Source: Pelobates cultripes (taxonomy: Eukaryota; Chordata; Amphibia; Anura; Pelobatidae). Taken from it: a DNA stretch of 64,000 nucleotides. Position 1 is the first letter of the stretch. The number at the start of each line of letters is the position of its first letter. A program made the position numbers and the translations under genes. Positions 24,340-35,342 of the stretch are shown here, piece after piece. The stretch spans positions 132,361,371 through 132,425,370 of the forward strand of contig OW240916.1 in the NCBI GenBank assembly GCA_933207985.1, written 5' to 3'. The notes beneath the pieces were generated by a model. The model was not told the DNA's origin, did no database searches, and saw only the letters and a list, made by a program, of their open reading frames with translations.

Positions 24340-24640
24340 GTTATGTCAGCACGGGCTAGGGAATCTTTACTCCAAGTCTGGAAACAACCCACCTCACCTC
24401 TCTTTATTGGAAGACAAATTGCTATATGCTTTCAAAATGGACAAGATAGACAGAAAATTCCAACAGCCCTGGAAACTTTATAACAAAATATTGGACCACT
24501 ATCTCAAATAGCACATGAAATCCTCCTTAGAACTGACCCCATAGTTCATGTAGCAATCATTATGGGGATGGCTGCCCCATCTTTGACATATAGGCAGTTC
24601 ACAAATCTTTTTTATTTTTTCCTGGCTTTCTGACCCACAT
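24340..24640 (+). pseudogene. Possible L1 ORF2 relic, plus strand
   Basis: A plus-strand reading near 24436-24510 gives MDKIDRKFQQPWKLYNKILD. This resembles the end of some L1 ORF2 proteins, but stops occur soon on both sides and no diagnostic cysteine or RT motif is present. Weak call. Confidence 0.25.
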
Positions 24641-24702
24641 AAGTTCCGGTTTTTATTTGTTTGTTTGTGTTTATGTTTTTGGCTACTAATTTGATATGAC
24701 TT

Positions 24703-25330
24703 TTTTTTTTTTTTTTTTATTGTTTGTTAGATTTTATTTTACAGTCATAATACCAAACAGTTGCAGTTATAGACAGTGACTAGAAGGGAATAGTGCAGCA
24801 TTCGATATCATTGTTGAGATAAACTGAACAATATCTTCTGTAGTCATCCATGAAACATTGGTAGAGCACAAACATGAATATATTCAACATCATGTACAAA
24901 TCAGTATGCATTCCACAAATAAGGGAATGTAAAAACAATAATAACCTATCTGATAAAGAAAATAAATAATATTGTAAGGAACTAAAGAGTAGTAGAACAA
25001 AAGGATAATAGAATGGGTGTACCTATTTCAAGGATTGCCTCAACTCGATCCATACTTCTCTACCCAGATTTTCCAAGTGTCGAAAAAGAGTTGCGTTTTG
25101 GTACTTGAAGTGAGTAACGTGCTCATATATGTAGAATTGCTGTTATTTCTTTGAGTTGAGAAGAGGATGGACATTTGGTGGATTACCAGTTGGATGCTAT
25201 GAGGTTGCGGGTTGCAAGCAAAAATAAATAAATTGCAGCTAGTTGCCAGTGCATATGCTCTAATTTTGAGGGGAATAGTAGGAGCAAATACCTTTATACA
25301 GTCAACTGTTCTGTTCTAAAATAATTAGTT
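24703..25330 (-). pseudogene. L1 ORF2 C-terminus with 3' UTR and poly(A)
   Basis: On the minus strand a frame gives ARRTIASNW-like text (here RNLIASNW, about 25200) and then STKCPSSSQLKEITAILH. After frameshifts TWKIWVEKYGSS ends in a stop near 25050. These match the 'A...IA..WK....P' and 'TW..W' ends of L1 ORF2. About 330 bp of non-coding sequence follows to a run of at least 17 T in plus orientation (24703-24719), which is the poly(A) tail. 5'-truncated and dead. Confidence 0.65.
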
Positions 25331-25463
25331 TGCTAAAATTATTCTATACGATTGTGTAGAAAACCAGCCATTAATAGATAGTCAGTATATTTGTATGAAT
25401 GTGGTTCTTGTGTATTCTGTGTCATTAGAGGTTCTCTCGGTGTATTGTGTATGAAAATTGCTA

Positions 25464-25614
25464 GAATTCAAAGTGAATTTAAAATTTAAGCAAAAATAAC
25501 CAAACTGCAAGTATAACTGACTTGGAGAACGTTTTCAGCTATAAAATCTGGCTTTAAATCTGAAATTCATTTTGAATTCCCAACAATGCTAAATTTAGTG
25601 ATTAACCCTGTCAA
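25464..25614. repeat. Palindromic MITE-like repeat, second copy
   Basis: The left arm GAATTCAAAGTGAATTTAAA is inverted in the right arm AAATTCATTTTGAATTC, and the outer edge is TTTAGTGATTAACCCTG. Same family as 5904-6050. Confidence 0.5.
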
Positions 25615-27560
25615 TTCAATAATTTCAGTTCAAGTATGTGACAGAAGAAAAATGAACTATAGCACAGATGCACAGGTTCATTCTCGCTGTAAATAATCTT
25701 CTTAGTGTGTGGATGGTTTATGAAAGATACAAGAATTCCCATCTGGTATCACCAAAGGTAAATTTACAATTGATCCCAGATAATAAAAAAATGTATGTAA
25801 ACCTTAAACGTTCAGTCATCTTCCCTTATTTACCTAGTAGGGATTGAGGACTCTGCTAATAATTATAGCACAATCCCTTTATTCAAATAGACTATGAGAA
25901 TAATTCACCTGGAAACAGTGGAGAAAAGGAATGCTGGGAGTTCAAATCCCATTAATCTTCTTCATTGTAACGAATATAAATATCAGAATGTCCCAGTTTG
26001 AGCTATATATCCCATTTTTTATGTGCGTGTAAAGTGTGATAAATTGTACTAGGCAATCCCTCTCACCTCTAGGCTAGCTCACTGTAAAAATGGATTCTAT
26101 GAGCCAGATGCGATTTGGCTGAGAAGTCTGTTCATCTGCTGCTCCTGGATGTTTTGATCTCGTTGGTCACGGTCAGCCCAATAAATAGGATATAAATCTT
26201 ATGAGTTTTCAGATTATATTGCGCAATGGACGCAAAGAGTTCTATAGAATCATGTACAGGAAATGTTCAAAACATAATTTATAAATCAATTAGCTCACCT
26301 TCAGAATATAAGCGATGTCAAATTATCACTCCAGTTTCACATTTAATATATCAAGAGTTCTCTTTACTGTCATTAGAGGTTCTCTCGGTCATTCTTAGGA
26401 TCTGAGCATTGTGTATTACACAGATGAAATCTTGTTTTTGCTAGCTTGTCTGTGGCCCTTATAGCTGACCTACCGCTAAGGTATTTTAGCTGCCATCCTT
26501 CTACCTAAAATTTGCTCACTCTATTAGTTGGTCTATAATGGGTTTATAATGGGAAGCATAACGAAAACTGCTATATCCTCTGTGGGTGCAGTATTTTAAT
26601 ACATAATGAGGAGGGTGATCATTTCTCTAGTGGATATGGTGCTCAAAGTATCTCTTAAACTAGGTAGTGCAGACACATATTATTTGAAGCTATCTTCATG
26701 AGAATATATACCATGGACATTGCAGGCATACTATGTATAAACCATTTCCACTCATCACTTACCTAAACTAGATACAGAAAAAGAATCCCTCTGTGCATAT
26801 ATCATCTGGACCATGTAAGCGTATGTATTTCTCTTTGCATAAATTGGACATTGCAAAACCATTCCACCATTCATCCATAAACCATTGACATTCACTGCAT
26901 AGGGCAAACTCTTTTTATATGCATGCAACATCAGCTATCAGTCTGAGATTTCTCTGGTAAAAGGAATATCCACAGAGTGCATGTCTAGTGATTGGCACCG
27001 ATCACACTATTTCTCGTGCTGTGGTCACATAATACAGAGCACTCACAAAGCACTCTGTATTGTGTAAGATGGTAAATCCCTCTGCTGATGTCAGTAGTGA
27101 GTTAGGATTAGGGTTAGTGTTAGCACAGTGTTAGGTCCAGAGTCCATGGGTAAAGCAGCTGTAAGGTTAGGATTAGTGTAGGCTTAGGGTTGGTGTGGGG
27201 TTATTGTTTTGTTTGATGTTTGGGTTCAGAGCATACCTGCACTCAATATATCATGGACACATTAAAAAGCTTGTCTGAGAGTGATGGGAGTTACATTGCA
27301 CAGCCTGTTCTGAAGACAATGTGGACTTTATTTCCCAGCTTTACCTGGCTGAAAATATGAGTTATAGTTTGAGGAATAATGAAAGCATTTGACGTTTAAT
27401 GTGTATGATTAATTTATATGTATACTGTTACATATTTTAAGTAGGGACTTTTTAAAGCTTGCCTCTTAAAATATTAATTAATATAATATTTGTAACATAT
27501 TTGGAGAGTAAAGTGTTCAACTTTGACTCTTCAGATATTTGAGGAATAGAACTGCCACAG
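25615..27560. other. No gene recognised
   Basis: Low-motif AT-rich sequence. Two short GGTTAGGATTAGTG-like stretches near 27110-27200 are degenerate repeats, not telomeric arrays. GTCATTAGAGGTTCTCTCGGT occurs in part at both 25423 and 26370, an unexplained dispersed short repeat. Confidence 0.35.
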
Positions 27561-27613
27561 GGTTATTTACTACAGTGAGAATTCTCTTTGAATTCTCACC
27601 TTAGTGAATAACC
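27561..27613. repeat. Near-perfect hairpin, minimal member of the palindrome family
   Basis: GGTTATTTACTACAGTGAG pairs with CTCACCTTAGTGAATAACC around a central AATT...AATT, with about 20 of 23 arm positions paired. It corresponds to the two outer ends of the 5904-6050 family fused without interior. Confidence 0.6.
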
Positions 27614-28241
27614 TTACCAGTGTCCCTGTGATCTTCAGGATAGCAGAGGGTTTGGCAATCCCAAATTAGGATGTCCTTTTATCTAGCTACGTGCATTTAA
27701 AATCTTGGCTTTCAAAAGTAAAGACAGAAATGTCATCATAAAAAGACCCATTTGGAACTGATGCGGAAGTAATATGATCTCACCTCTAGTGATGCACCGA
27801 ACGGTTCGCCGGCGAACAGTTCCTGGCGAACATAGCGTGTTCGCGTCCGCCGCGGACGGCGAACACATGCGCGGTTCGATCCGCCCCCTATTCATCATCA
27901 TTGAGTAAACTTTGACCCTGTACCTCACAGTCAGCAGACACATTCCAGCCAATTAGCAGCACACCCTCCCTAGCAGACCCTCCCACCTACTGGACAGCAT
28001 CCATTTTAGATTCATTCTCAAGCTGCATGCTTAGTGAGAGGAGGGAAAGTGTAGCTGCTGTTGATTAGATAGGGAAATGCATAGCTAGGTTAGGGTATAC
28101 AGTGTCCACTACAGTCCTGAAGGACTCATCTGATCTCTGCTGTAAGGACAGCACCCCAAAAAGCCCTTTTTAGGGCTAGAACATCAGTCTGCTTTTTTTT
28201 TTTCTGTGTAATGTAATTGCAGTTGCCTGCCTGCCAGCTTC

Positions 28242-29645
28242 TGTGTCAGGCTCACAGTGGATACTGTGCCCATTTGTCAGTGCCACCACTCATATCTGGT
28301 GTCACAATAGCTTGCATTTAAAAACAAAAAACTTTTTTCACTGTTATAGATTGAATAGCAGTTAGTGTCCTTAAAGCGGGTGTGTCAGGCTCACAGTGGA
28401 TACTGTGCCCAGTGCCACCACTCACTCACTGGTGTCACAATAGCTTGCATTTAAAACCAAAAAATATTTTTCACTGTTATGGATTGAATAGCAGTTAGTT
28501 GTCTCAAAGCGGGTGTGTCAGGCTCACAGTGGATACTGTGCCCAGTGCCACCACTCACTCACTGGTGTCACAATAGCTTGCATTTAAAACCCAAAAACTT
28601 TTTCACTGTTATAGATTGAATAGCAGTCAGTGTCCTTAAAGCGGGTGTGTCAGGCTCACAGTGGATACTGTGCCCAGTGCCACCACTTACTCACTGGTGT
28701 CACAATAGCTTGCATTTAAAAACAAAACTTTTTTCATTGTTATAGATTGAATAGCAGTCAGTGTCCTTAAAGCGGGTGTGTCAGGCTCACAGTGGATACT
28801 GTGCCCAGTGCCACCACTCACTCACTGGTGTCACAATAGCTTACATTTAAAAACAAAAAACTTTTTTCACTGTTATAGATTGAATAGCAATCAGTGTCCT
28901 TAAAGCGGGTGTGTCAGGCTCACAGTGGATACTGTGCCCATTTGCCCAGTGCCACGACTCATATCTGGTGTCACAATAGCTTAAGCTTGACATTTAAAAA
29001 GAAAAAAAAATTTTCACTCTAATAGATTGAATAGCAGTTAGTTGTCTGCAAGCGTCTGGGTGTCAGGCCTCATTCAGCGTGTGCTCTGCAGACCTCTGCC
29101 AGTGTACTTTTCCACTCATATCTGGTGTCACAATAGCGTGCATTTAAAAACCAAAAATCTTTTTTCACTGTTATAGATTGAATAGCAGTTAGTTGTCTCA
29201 AAGCGGGTGTGTCAGCCCTACAGCATATACTCTGCCAGTTTACAGTGCCACTCATATCTGGTGTCACAATAGTGTGCATTTAAAAACCAAAAATCTTTTT
29301 TCACTGTCATAGATTGAATAGCAGTTAGTTGTCTCAAAGCGGGTGTGTCAGCCCTACAGCGTGTACTCTGCCAGTTTACAGTGCCACTCATATCTGGTGT
29401 CACAATAGCTTGCATTTAAAAACAAAAAACTTTTTTCACTGTTATAGATTGAATAGCAGTTAGTTGTCTCAAAGCGGGTGTGTCAGCCCTACAACTCTGC
29501 CAGTTTACAACTCATATCTGGTGTCAAATAGCTTTTTTAAAAACAAAAAACTTTTTTCACTGTTATAGATTGAATAGCAGTTAGTTGTCTCAAAGCGGGT
29601 GTGTCAGGCTCACAGTGGATACTGTGCCCAGTGCCACCACTCACT
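28242..29645. repeat. Tandem array 1, about 132-bp unit, about 11 copies
   Basis: Each unit starts GTGTCAGGCTCACAGTGG or GTGTCAGCCCTACAGC. It carries CTGGTGTCACAATAGCTTG and an A-rich run, then CACTGTTATAGATTGAATAG, and ends AAAGCGGGT. Starts lie near 28242, 28382, 28513, 28647, 28778, 28911, 29049, 29207, 29345, 29479 and 29600. Two sub-variants are grouped: 'ACAGTGGATACTG' units flank a block of 'CCCTACAGC' units, so the array grew by block amplification. It is a hAT-internal satellite, not CRISPR: the repeats are long, without unique spacers. Confidence 0.9.
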
Positions 29646-29649
29646 CACT

Positions 29650-29990
29650 GGTACCCGGACGAAATTTATTTTCACAAAAGGCAATCCCCAACCTGTACTC
29701 GATTGTGCAAAAGGAAATAATGGCATGTCTGGCACACAGTGTTGGGGCAAGGGTCCATCTGACCACTGATACCTGGTTTGCAAAGCATGGCAGGGCAGGT
29801 ATATCACCTACACTGCGCATTGGGCAAACCTGCTGACGGCTGCCAAGCATGGAATGCGTGGCTCTGCAGAGGAGTTGGTGACACCGCCATGACTTGCAGG
29901 CAGGCCTGCTGCCACCTCCTCTACTCCTCCTACTCCATCCTCTTCCATAACCTCCTCGGCTGAGTCCTCTTCTGCTGCTGCGTCTTGCTC
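29650..29990 (+). pseudogene. hAT transposase remnant inside the composite
   Basis: A plus-strand frame reads PGRNLFSQKAIPNLYSIVQK, then VHLTTDTWFAKHG. These are the hAT 'R..FS...IP.LY' and 'TTD.W' blocks in the right spacing. After a frameshift near 29810 ITYTAHW follows, the 'SLTAHW' block, and then a serine/alanine-rich stretch. The array at 28242-29645 cuts off the N-terminus, and no dimerisation domain is present. The direction agrees with the element's termini, suggesting this is the ancestral transposase of the family. Confidence 0.65.
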
Positions 29991-30049
29991 CACATCAACG
30001 GATAGGGGACGTAACAGGGATTAAACTGATAAGAATAGTACTACTTAAC

Positions 30050-31414
30050 ACACCACTCCTATCTGGTGGCACATTAGATTGCACGCGCAATGCCCCAAAT
30101 TTGTTGTGATCTGTGAGTAAGGTAAACAGTTGTCCATACAAGTAAGGTTGGAGCTTTTTGAGGGCCCACACCACCACCAGGCACTCCTTTTCAATGGCAG
30201 TGTATCTACTTCCCTGGGCAAAAGTTTCCGGCTTAGATAAGCCCCGGGTTGCTCGCCGCCATCTGCTCCGATTTGGCTCAGTACTGCTCCCAATCCAAAC
30301 TTGGAAGCGTCTGTATGGACGAGAAAGCGTTTAGTTGGATCAGGAGCAGAAAGTACAGATGATTTAATGAGCGCCGTCTTGAGCTGTTGGAAGGCCTGTT
30401 CACACTCTGGGGCCCATACTACTATCTTGGGGAGGTTTTTACGCGTTCCTATATTGCACTTACTGGGCTTTAGGGTCAGTCCAGCCTCCCTAATCCGTCT
30501 AGTACGGCTCCTATGTGGGTCAGGTGTTAGGCCAGGAGCAGCTAAAAATGGCTATATCATCCAAGTAGGCGCAGGCATACTCCTGAAACCCATCCAGTAG
30601 CCGATCTACCATCCTCTGAAAGTTAGCCGGGGCATTCTTCATCCCGAATGGCATGGCCTTAAACTGATACAGGCCAAACGAGGTGACAAATGCCGACTTG
30701 TGGATGGCGTCCTCGGCTAATGGAATTTGCCAGTACCCCTTGAACAGATCTATTGTGGTGAGGTACTGGCCTCTGGCCATTTTGTCTAGGAGCTCGTCTA
30801 TCCGGGGCATAGACGAGGCGTCTGAGGTTGTTTTATCGTTTAGCCTCCGGTAGTCTACACAGAAACGGGTCGTGCCGTCCCGTTTCGGTACTAGTACTAC
30901 CGGGGAGGCCCAGGGGCTGTCAGAGTGTTCTATCACCCCTAACTGCATAATTTCCTCAATTTCTTTCTGAATATTTTCTTTAACTGCTTCGGGTATGCGA
31001 TAGGCGGTTTGGCGAAGGGGGGTCTGGTCTAGGGTTTCAACTTTGTGAGTGGTTAACGGACTGTACCCAGGTAGGTTGGAAAATGTGGCCCCCTTGTCCT
31101 GGATTAGTCTTTGGACCTGGGTTCGCTCCTGGGTGTCTAACCGTTCTCCTAACTGTACTTCTCCCAGGTCTCCGCTCTGGCCCTCTAGGTCTAGGAGATC
31201 TGGGAGTGGCAAATTATCATAATCTTCAGTGGCAGGTGCACAGATTGCGGTTACCTCTTCCGTGCGCTCGTGGTATGGCTTGAGCATGTTCACATGGAGC
31301 ATGCGCTTGCCTCCCGTGCCTGTGACCGCACCGATCACAAAGGTGGTATCACAAACCTGCTCTACCACCTTGTATGGGCCCTGCCAGGAAGCCTGCAGCT
31401 TGTCCTTGTGGACA
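30050..31414 (-). pseudogene. Ty3/Gypsy pol fragment with integrase end before RT (Gmr1-like)
   Basis: On the minus strand the reading begins with WQGPYKVVEQV and HVNMLKPYHER (about 31270-31400), the GPY/F module of a Gypsy integrase C-terminus. It continues in one frame into an RT: VIEHSDSPWASPVVLVPKRD, RFCVDYRRLN, TIDLFKGYWQIPL, MPFGMKNAPANFQRM and YLDDIAIFS (YLDD active site). After a frameshift near 30520, VHTDASKFGLGAVLSQIG and AYLSRKLLPRE are RNase H, which breaks near 30120. Integrase upstream of RT is the order described for Gmr1-like Ty3/Gypsy elements of fish and other deuterostomes. No LTRs, protease or gag are present. Captured within the hAT composite in reverse orientation. Confidence 0.85.
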
Positions 31415-32335
31415 GTGTCAATCCATATCTGCCAAGTGACCCTATGTAGGGGGAACAGTCTCTATTCTGCTCTGTGTCAGTGTGTATCATGGTCTCTGAG
31501 GACAGGTGTCAATCCATATCTGCCAAGTGACCCTATGTAGGGGAACAGTCTCTATTCTGCTCTGTGTCAGTGTGTATCATGGTCTCTGAGGACAGGTTTC
31601 AATCCATATCTGCCAAGTGACCCCATGTAGGAGAACAGTCTTTATTCTGCTCTGTGTCAGTGTGTATCATGATCTCTGAGGACAGGTGTCAATCCATATC
31701 TGCCAAGTTACCCCATGTAGGAGAACAGTCTCTATTCTGTCTGTGTCAGTGTGTAACATGGTCTCTGAGGACAGGTGTCAATCCATATCTGCTGACTCTG
31801 CTGTCAGTGTGTATCATGGTCTCTGAGGACAGGTGTCAATCCATATCTGCCAAGTGACCCTATGTAGGGGGAACAGTCTCTATTCTGCTCTGTGTCAGTG
31901 TGTATCAGGGATCCTTAGGACAGGTGTCAATCCATATCTGCCAAGTGACCCTATGTAGGGGGAGTCTCTATTCTGATCACTCTGAGGACAGGTGTCAATC
32001 CATATCTGCCAAGTGTAGTCTCTATTCTGTCTGTGTCAGTGTGTATGGTCTCTGAGGACAGGTGTCAATCCATATCTGCCAAGTGACCCTATGTAGTGCT
32101 CTCGTCAGTGTGTATCATGGTCTCTGAGGACAGGTGTCAATCCATATCTGCCAAGTGACCCTATGTAGGGGGAACAGTCTCTATTCTGCTCTTTGTCAGT
32201 GTGTATCAGGGATCCTTAGGACAGGTGTCAATCCATATCTGCCAAGTGACCCTATGTAGGGGGACCAGTCTCTATTCTGCTCTGTGTCCGTGTGCATCAG
32301 GGGCTCTGAGGACAGGTGTCAATCCATATGTCAAG
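31415..32335. repeat. Tandem array 2, about 91-bp unit, about 10 copies
   Basis: Each unit is GTGTCAATCCATATCTGCC, AAGTGACCCTATGTAGG, then CAGTCTCTATTCTGCTCTG, TGTCAGTGTGTATCATGG and TCTCTGAGGACAG. Several units carry internal deletions (near 31780, 31960, 32010 and 32090). The first unit starts exactly at the broken integrase end of the gypsy fragment. Unrelated in sequence to array 1. Confidence 0.9.
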
Positions 32336-32808
32336 GTGTCAATATGTCATATGTCAGGTGTCAATCCATATTCATTGTGATTTAGGAATGTTAGGTGATT
32401 TCTGCCCTTTATGGATTAAAACCAGACTCTGCATCAACTGTGTAATTTTCCATGGGAGTTTTGCCATGGATCCCTCTCCTGCCACAGTCCAGGTGTTAGT
32501 CCCCTTGAAACAACTTTTCCATCCCTATTGTGGCCAAAAAGAGTCCCTGTGTGTTTTAAAATTCAACTGCCCATTGAAGTCTATGGTGGTTCGCCCGGTT
32601 CGCCGGTTCGTGAACATTTGCGGAAGTTTGCGTTCGCCGTTCGCGAACCGAAAATTTCGTGTTCGCGACATCACTACTCACCTCAAAACCCCAAAACTTC
32701 CATTGAAACCTTTGCCAGTAAGGTTATGGTTGGGTTTGTATTGTAGCATTAGGGGTTGGTTTACTTTAGGATAACATTAGTGGTACATAGGTTATGAAAT
32801 GCTTAGAG

Positions 32809-33279
32809 GTAAAGGGACACTCCAGACTCCTAAAACACTTTAGCTTGCTGAAATGCTTTATGTGTGAAGAGTGTGTCTTCTGTTTTGACGATTTCAATAG
32901 AAATTGGCACTTTTATAAATAAACCTGGTTACACCCACACGGCCTGTCAATCAGATGACTGGTACTATTACTTCCTGGTTTGATTAACTCAGTAGAGATA
33001 AACTTAAGAGGCTGAAATTGCCCAGAGCACCTGCCTTGGAAAAACTTCTCATTGAGCTGTGATTGGACAGTTACAGAAAGTCTGGACGGGGTTAGAAGAA
33101 GAGGGCTTGCAAAAGCGGCAGACAAGAGGGCCTACAAAAGCAGCAGACAAGAAGCTGTTTTAAATATATGCCCAATGTAAAAATGCATAATTAAATATAT
33201 GCAAGTTTTCATTTGGTGTATATATATTAAACAGTGGTTTTTATTTATTTTGTATTTTGGCAATGGAGTGTCCCTTTAA
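32809..33279. mobile_element. T2-like MITE, keeps the empty site of the 10.2-kb hAT
   Basis: The ends are GTAAAGGGACACTCCA and TGGAGTGTCCCTTTAA, a terminal inverted repeat with T2-type ends. The interior aligns with sequence on both sides of the hAT at 10205-11583. At 33080-33087 it reads GTCTGGAC followed directly by GGGGTTA, the uninterrupted target. Confidence 0.7.
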
Positions 33280-35280
33280 TGAGAACTTGGGAGTATAATG
33301 TTCATTATTCTTTGCAGACAAAGCTGTACCCATGTCATTACAACATTGGGTACAGCAGTATGTCTTAGCCATGTCCTTTTCAACAGCATATTTTTGTAGC
33401 AGCAGCAGCAGCAGCAGCTTAACCTCTTAAGTATTGATACCAACATAATTTTTCAGAATGTCACCCAACTGAGTATTTTTCATTTGACTTTTTAAAGTGG
33501 ATCACGACCAGCAGACTTGTTTTGATTGACAATTACTATGAAGACTTTAAAATGCTAAATAAGTTTGTTCCTCTACCAAGATGATTATACGCGGCCCCCA
33601 TCATATTCCGTTTTAGTGTTTCATTCACAGCTGGAAAGCTTAATGCCTGTATTTCCATCCCACATCCTTATGGAAAACAACTTTTACAGAATACCTGGAG
33701 CTAGATATTGCCTTTCATTTTCAGGATTTTGGTGACCAAAGACATTTACATTGTTATCATAATTTAGGAGTCAATGCCTCAAAGATTATTATTTTATTAA
33801 TATAACTAATACATTTAAGTGATAACTTGACCAGCATATATTTTAAAGAGCATCTTAAATGTTTTAATACATCACTACAAAAAATAAAAGGTATAGCCAA
33901 AGACTGCAAACAGCATGAAATTTGGAGTTGTTATTTTCATAAAATCTGAAATAAAACCAACCTATTGATTTTGGTCTCATTAAAGCTAAAGATTTTTTTT
34001 ACACAGTTGACTTAATAAAAATATATTAAATCTTTAAACTGCCAACATGCTGACTTAAGGTATTAAAGAGAATATTGATTTAGCTGCTTTTAGTCACATC
34101 AATTATATTTTCCTCTTAAAACTTGTAACAGAGAGCACTTGGTATAAAATGTTATTACAATCATGAATCATTTCACAATCAGTTCATAAAAAGAAAAGAA
34201 AATAATAACAGAAGCATAAAGCATGTATAAACATACACATGAATACCAATTAACCCCCTAATGTGTATTTTATGAAATGTCTGCTGCACTATTGAGGTTC
34301 CCTGGGCTCTTTAGTATTCACATATTAAATAATATTAAAAAATAATAATAGTTGTAAACATTAAATTGCAAAACAACAAATAACAAAAAGAAAAAAAACA
34401 ACAACCAAACTAAACAAACTGTACATAATACCACAGTTTATTGTGCTTATTTTTGTTGGCATCTAGAGAAATTACTCTTCAAGTAAGCAGGTTAGTGGTT
34501 GGATTGTAATCATGGATGCCAATCAGATGCCAGTAGAGTTTTTGTATTTATGTAGGATTTGTGTCTATATAGGATTCCTGATATATCTGTCCCAAGAATT
34601 AAACCAAGAGTTGAAGAAATAACATGGTATTAAGGGAAGACTTATTAATTCTCGCTTAAATAATAATTAGTTTGTTAAAAAATTTCTTCATGATAATAAA
34701 CAACAGAAACCTCTGAGCCCTGTTAGCGAAGAGTGTGTCTTTATAGGCCCGCTCTGGGCAACATAACAACATCATCGTTTCTGGTGTGAGGAGATCCTGG
34801 GCACCGGTTTACCTGAAGGGATTAAACCATAAACAAACCATTAGCCGCAAAGTCTTAAGTCTGATTGATCTACCCTTGAACGCTTGTCAGAGGCTTTAAT
34901 CTATGTATCTTTTTCACTCCCTTTTTTCAATGCTGCTGATAGCTTGATTGAAACCTCTGACATGGAATGGAACTTCAGGGGCAGAGCAAGCACCAGCTTG
35001 AAGACGTGGGGGTTCAACAATTCGGTTTAAGCCCTTTAGATAAACTGGCTTTAGGTGACTGACCACCTTTCCGATAAAGTTGTTATGGAGTCCTGAGTGT
35101 TCCATTGAAGGCTTACTTTATGAACCATAATAAATATGCATCATTGCAAAGTTAATGATGCAGAGATTAAAGATTATAAAGATTGCTCCATGCACAAGCC
35201 AGTCCCTGAGCTGTATATCCAGAATGCTATCCTGTAGGCTGCCTTTCTTAATTCTGTGGCGTTCACATGCCCAATTTGGC
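33280..35280. other. No gene recognised, low repeat content
   Basis: Apart from a short (AGC)n run at 33400-33419, no TE or coding signature is visible. About 34690-34910 is less AT-rich than its surroundings and would be a sensible place to test for non-coding conservation. Confidence 0.35.
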
Positions 35281-35282
35281 CT

Positions 35283-35285
<3 letters not shown>

Positions 35286-35340
<55 letters not shown>
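35286..35340. repeat. (CT)n microsatellite
   Basis: About 27 uninterrupted CT dinucleotides. The SLSLSL frame across it is an artefact. Confidence 0.95.

Positions 35341-35342
<2 letters not shown>

Larger units (their letters stand above)
27787..32676 (+). mobile_element. 4.9-kb composite hAT element with 8-bp TSD
   Basis: The ends are TAGTGATGCACCGAAC (27787) and GTTCGCGACATCACTA (ending 32676), a TAGTGATG terminal inverted repeat. The exact 8-bp TSD is CTCACCTC (27779-27786 and 32677-32684). Both subterminal regions are dense in GTTCGC/GCGAAC hexamers, likely transposase-binding repeats. The interior, in order, has a unique left region, a 132-bp-unit tandem array, a hAT transposase remnant in the same direction, a reversed fragment of Ty3/Gypsy pol, a 91-bp-unit tandem array and a unique right region. 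It encodes no complete transposase, so movement would have needed one from elsewhere. Confidence 0.9.

Noticed and set aside
27110..27210. Interstitial telomeric repeat
   Set aside because: GTTAGGATTAGTG words are irregular and do not form TTAGGG arrays.
29808..29993. Acidic 61-codon minus-strand frame
   Set aside because: Opposite the serine/alanine-rich low-complexity part of the hAT transposase remnant; orientation of the element supports the plus strand.
28242..32335. Possible CRISPR-like arrays
   Set aside because: Units are 91 and 132 bp, contiguous, without unique spacers, and lie inside a eukaryotic hAT element.
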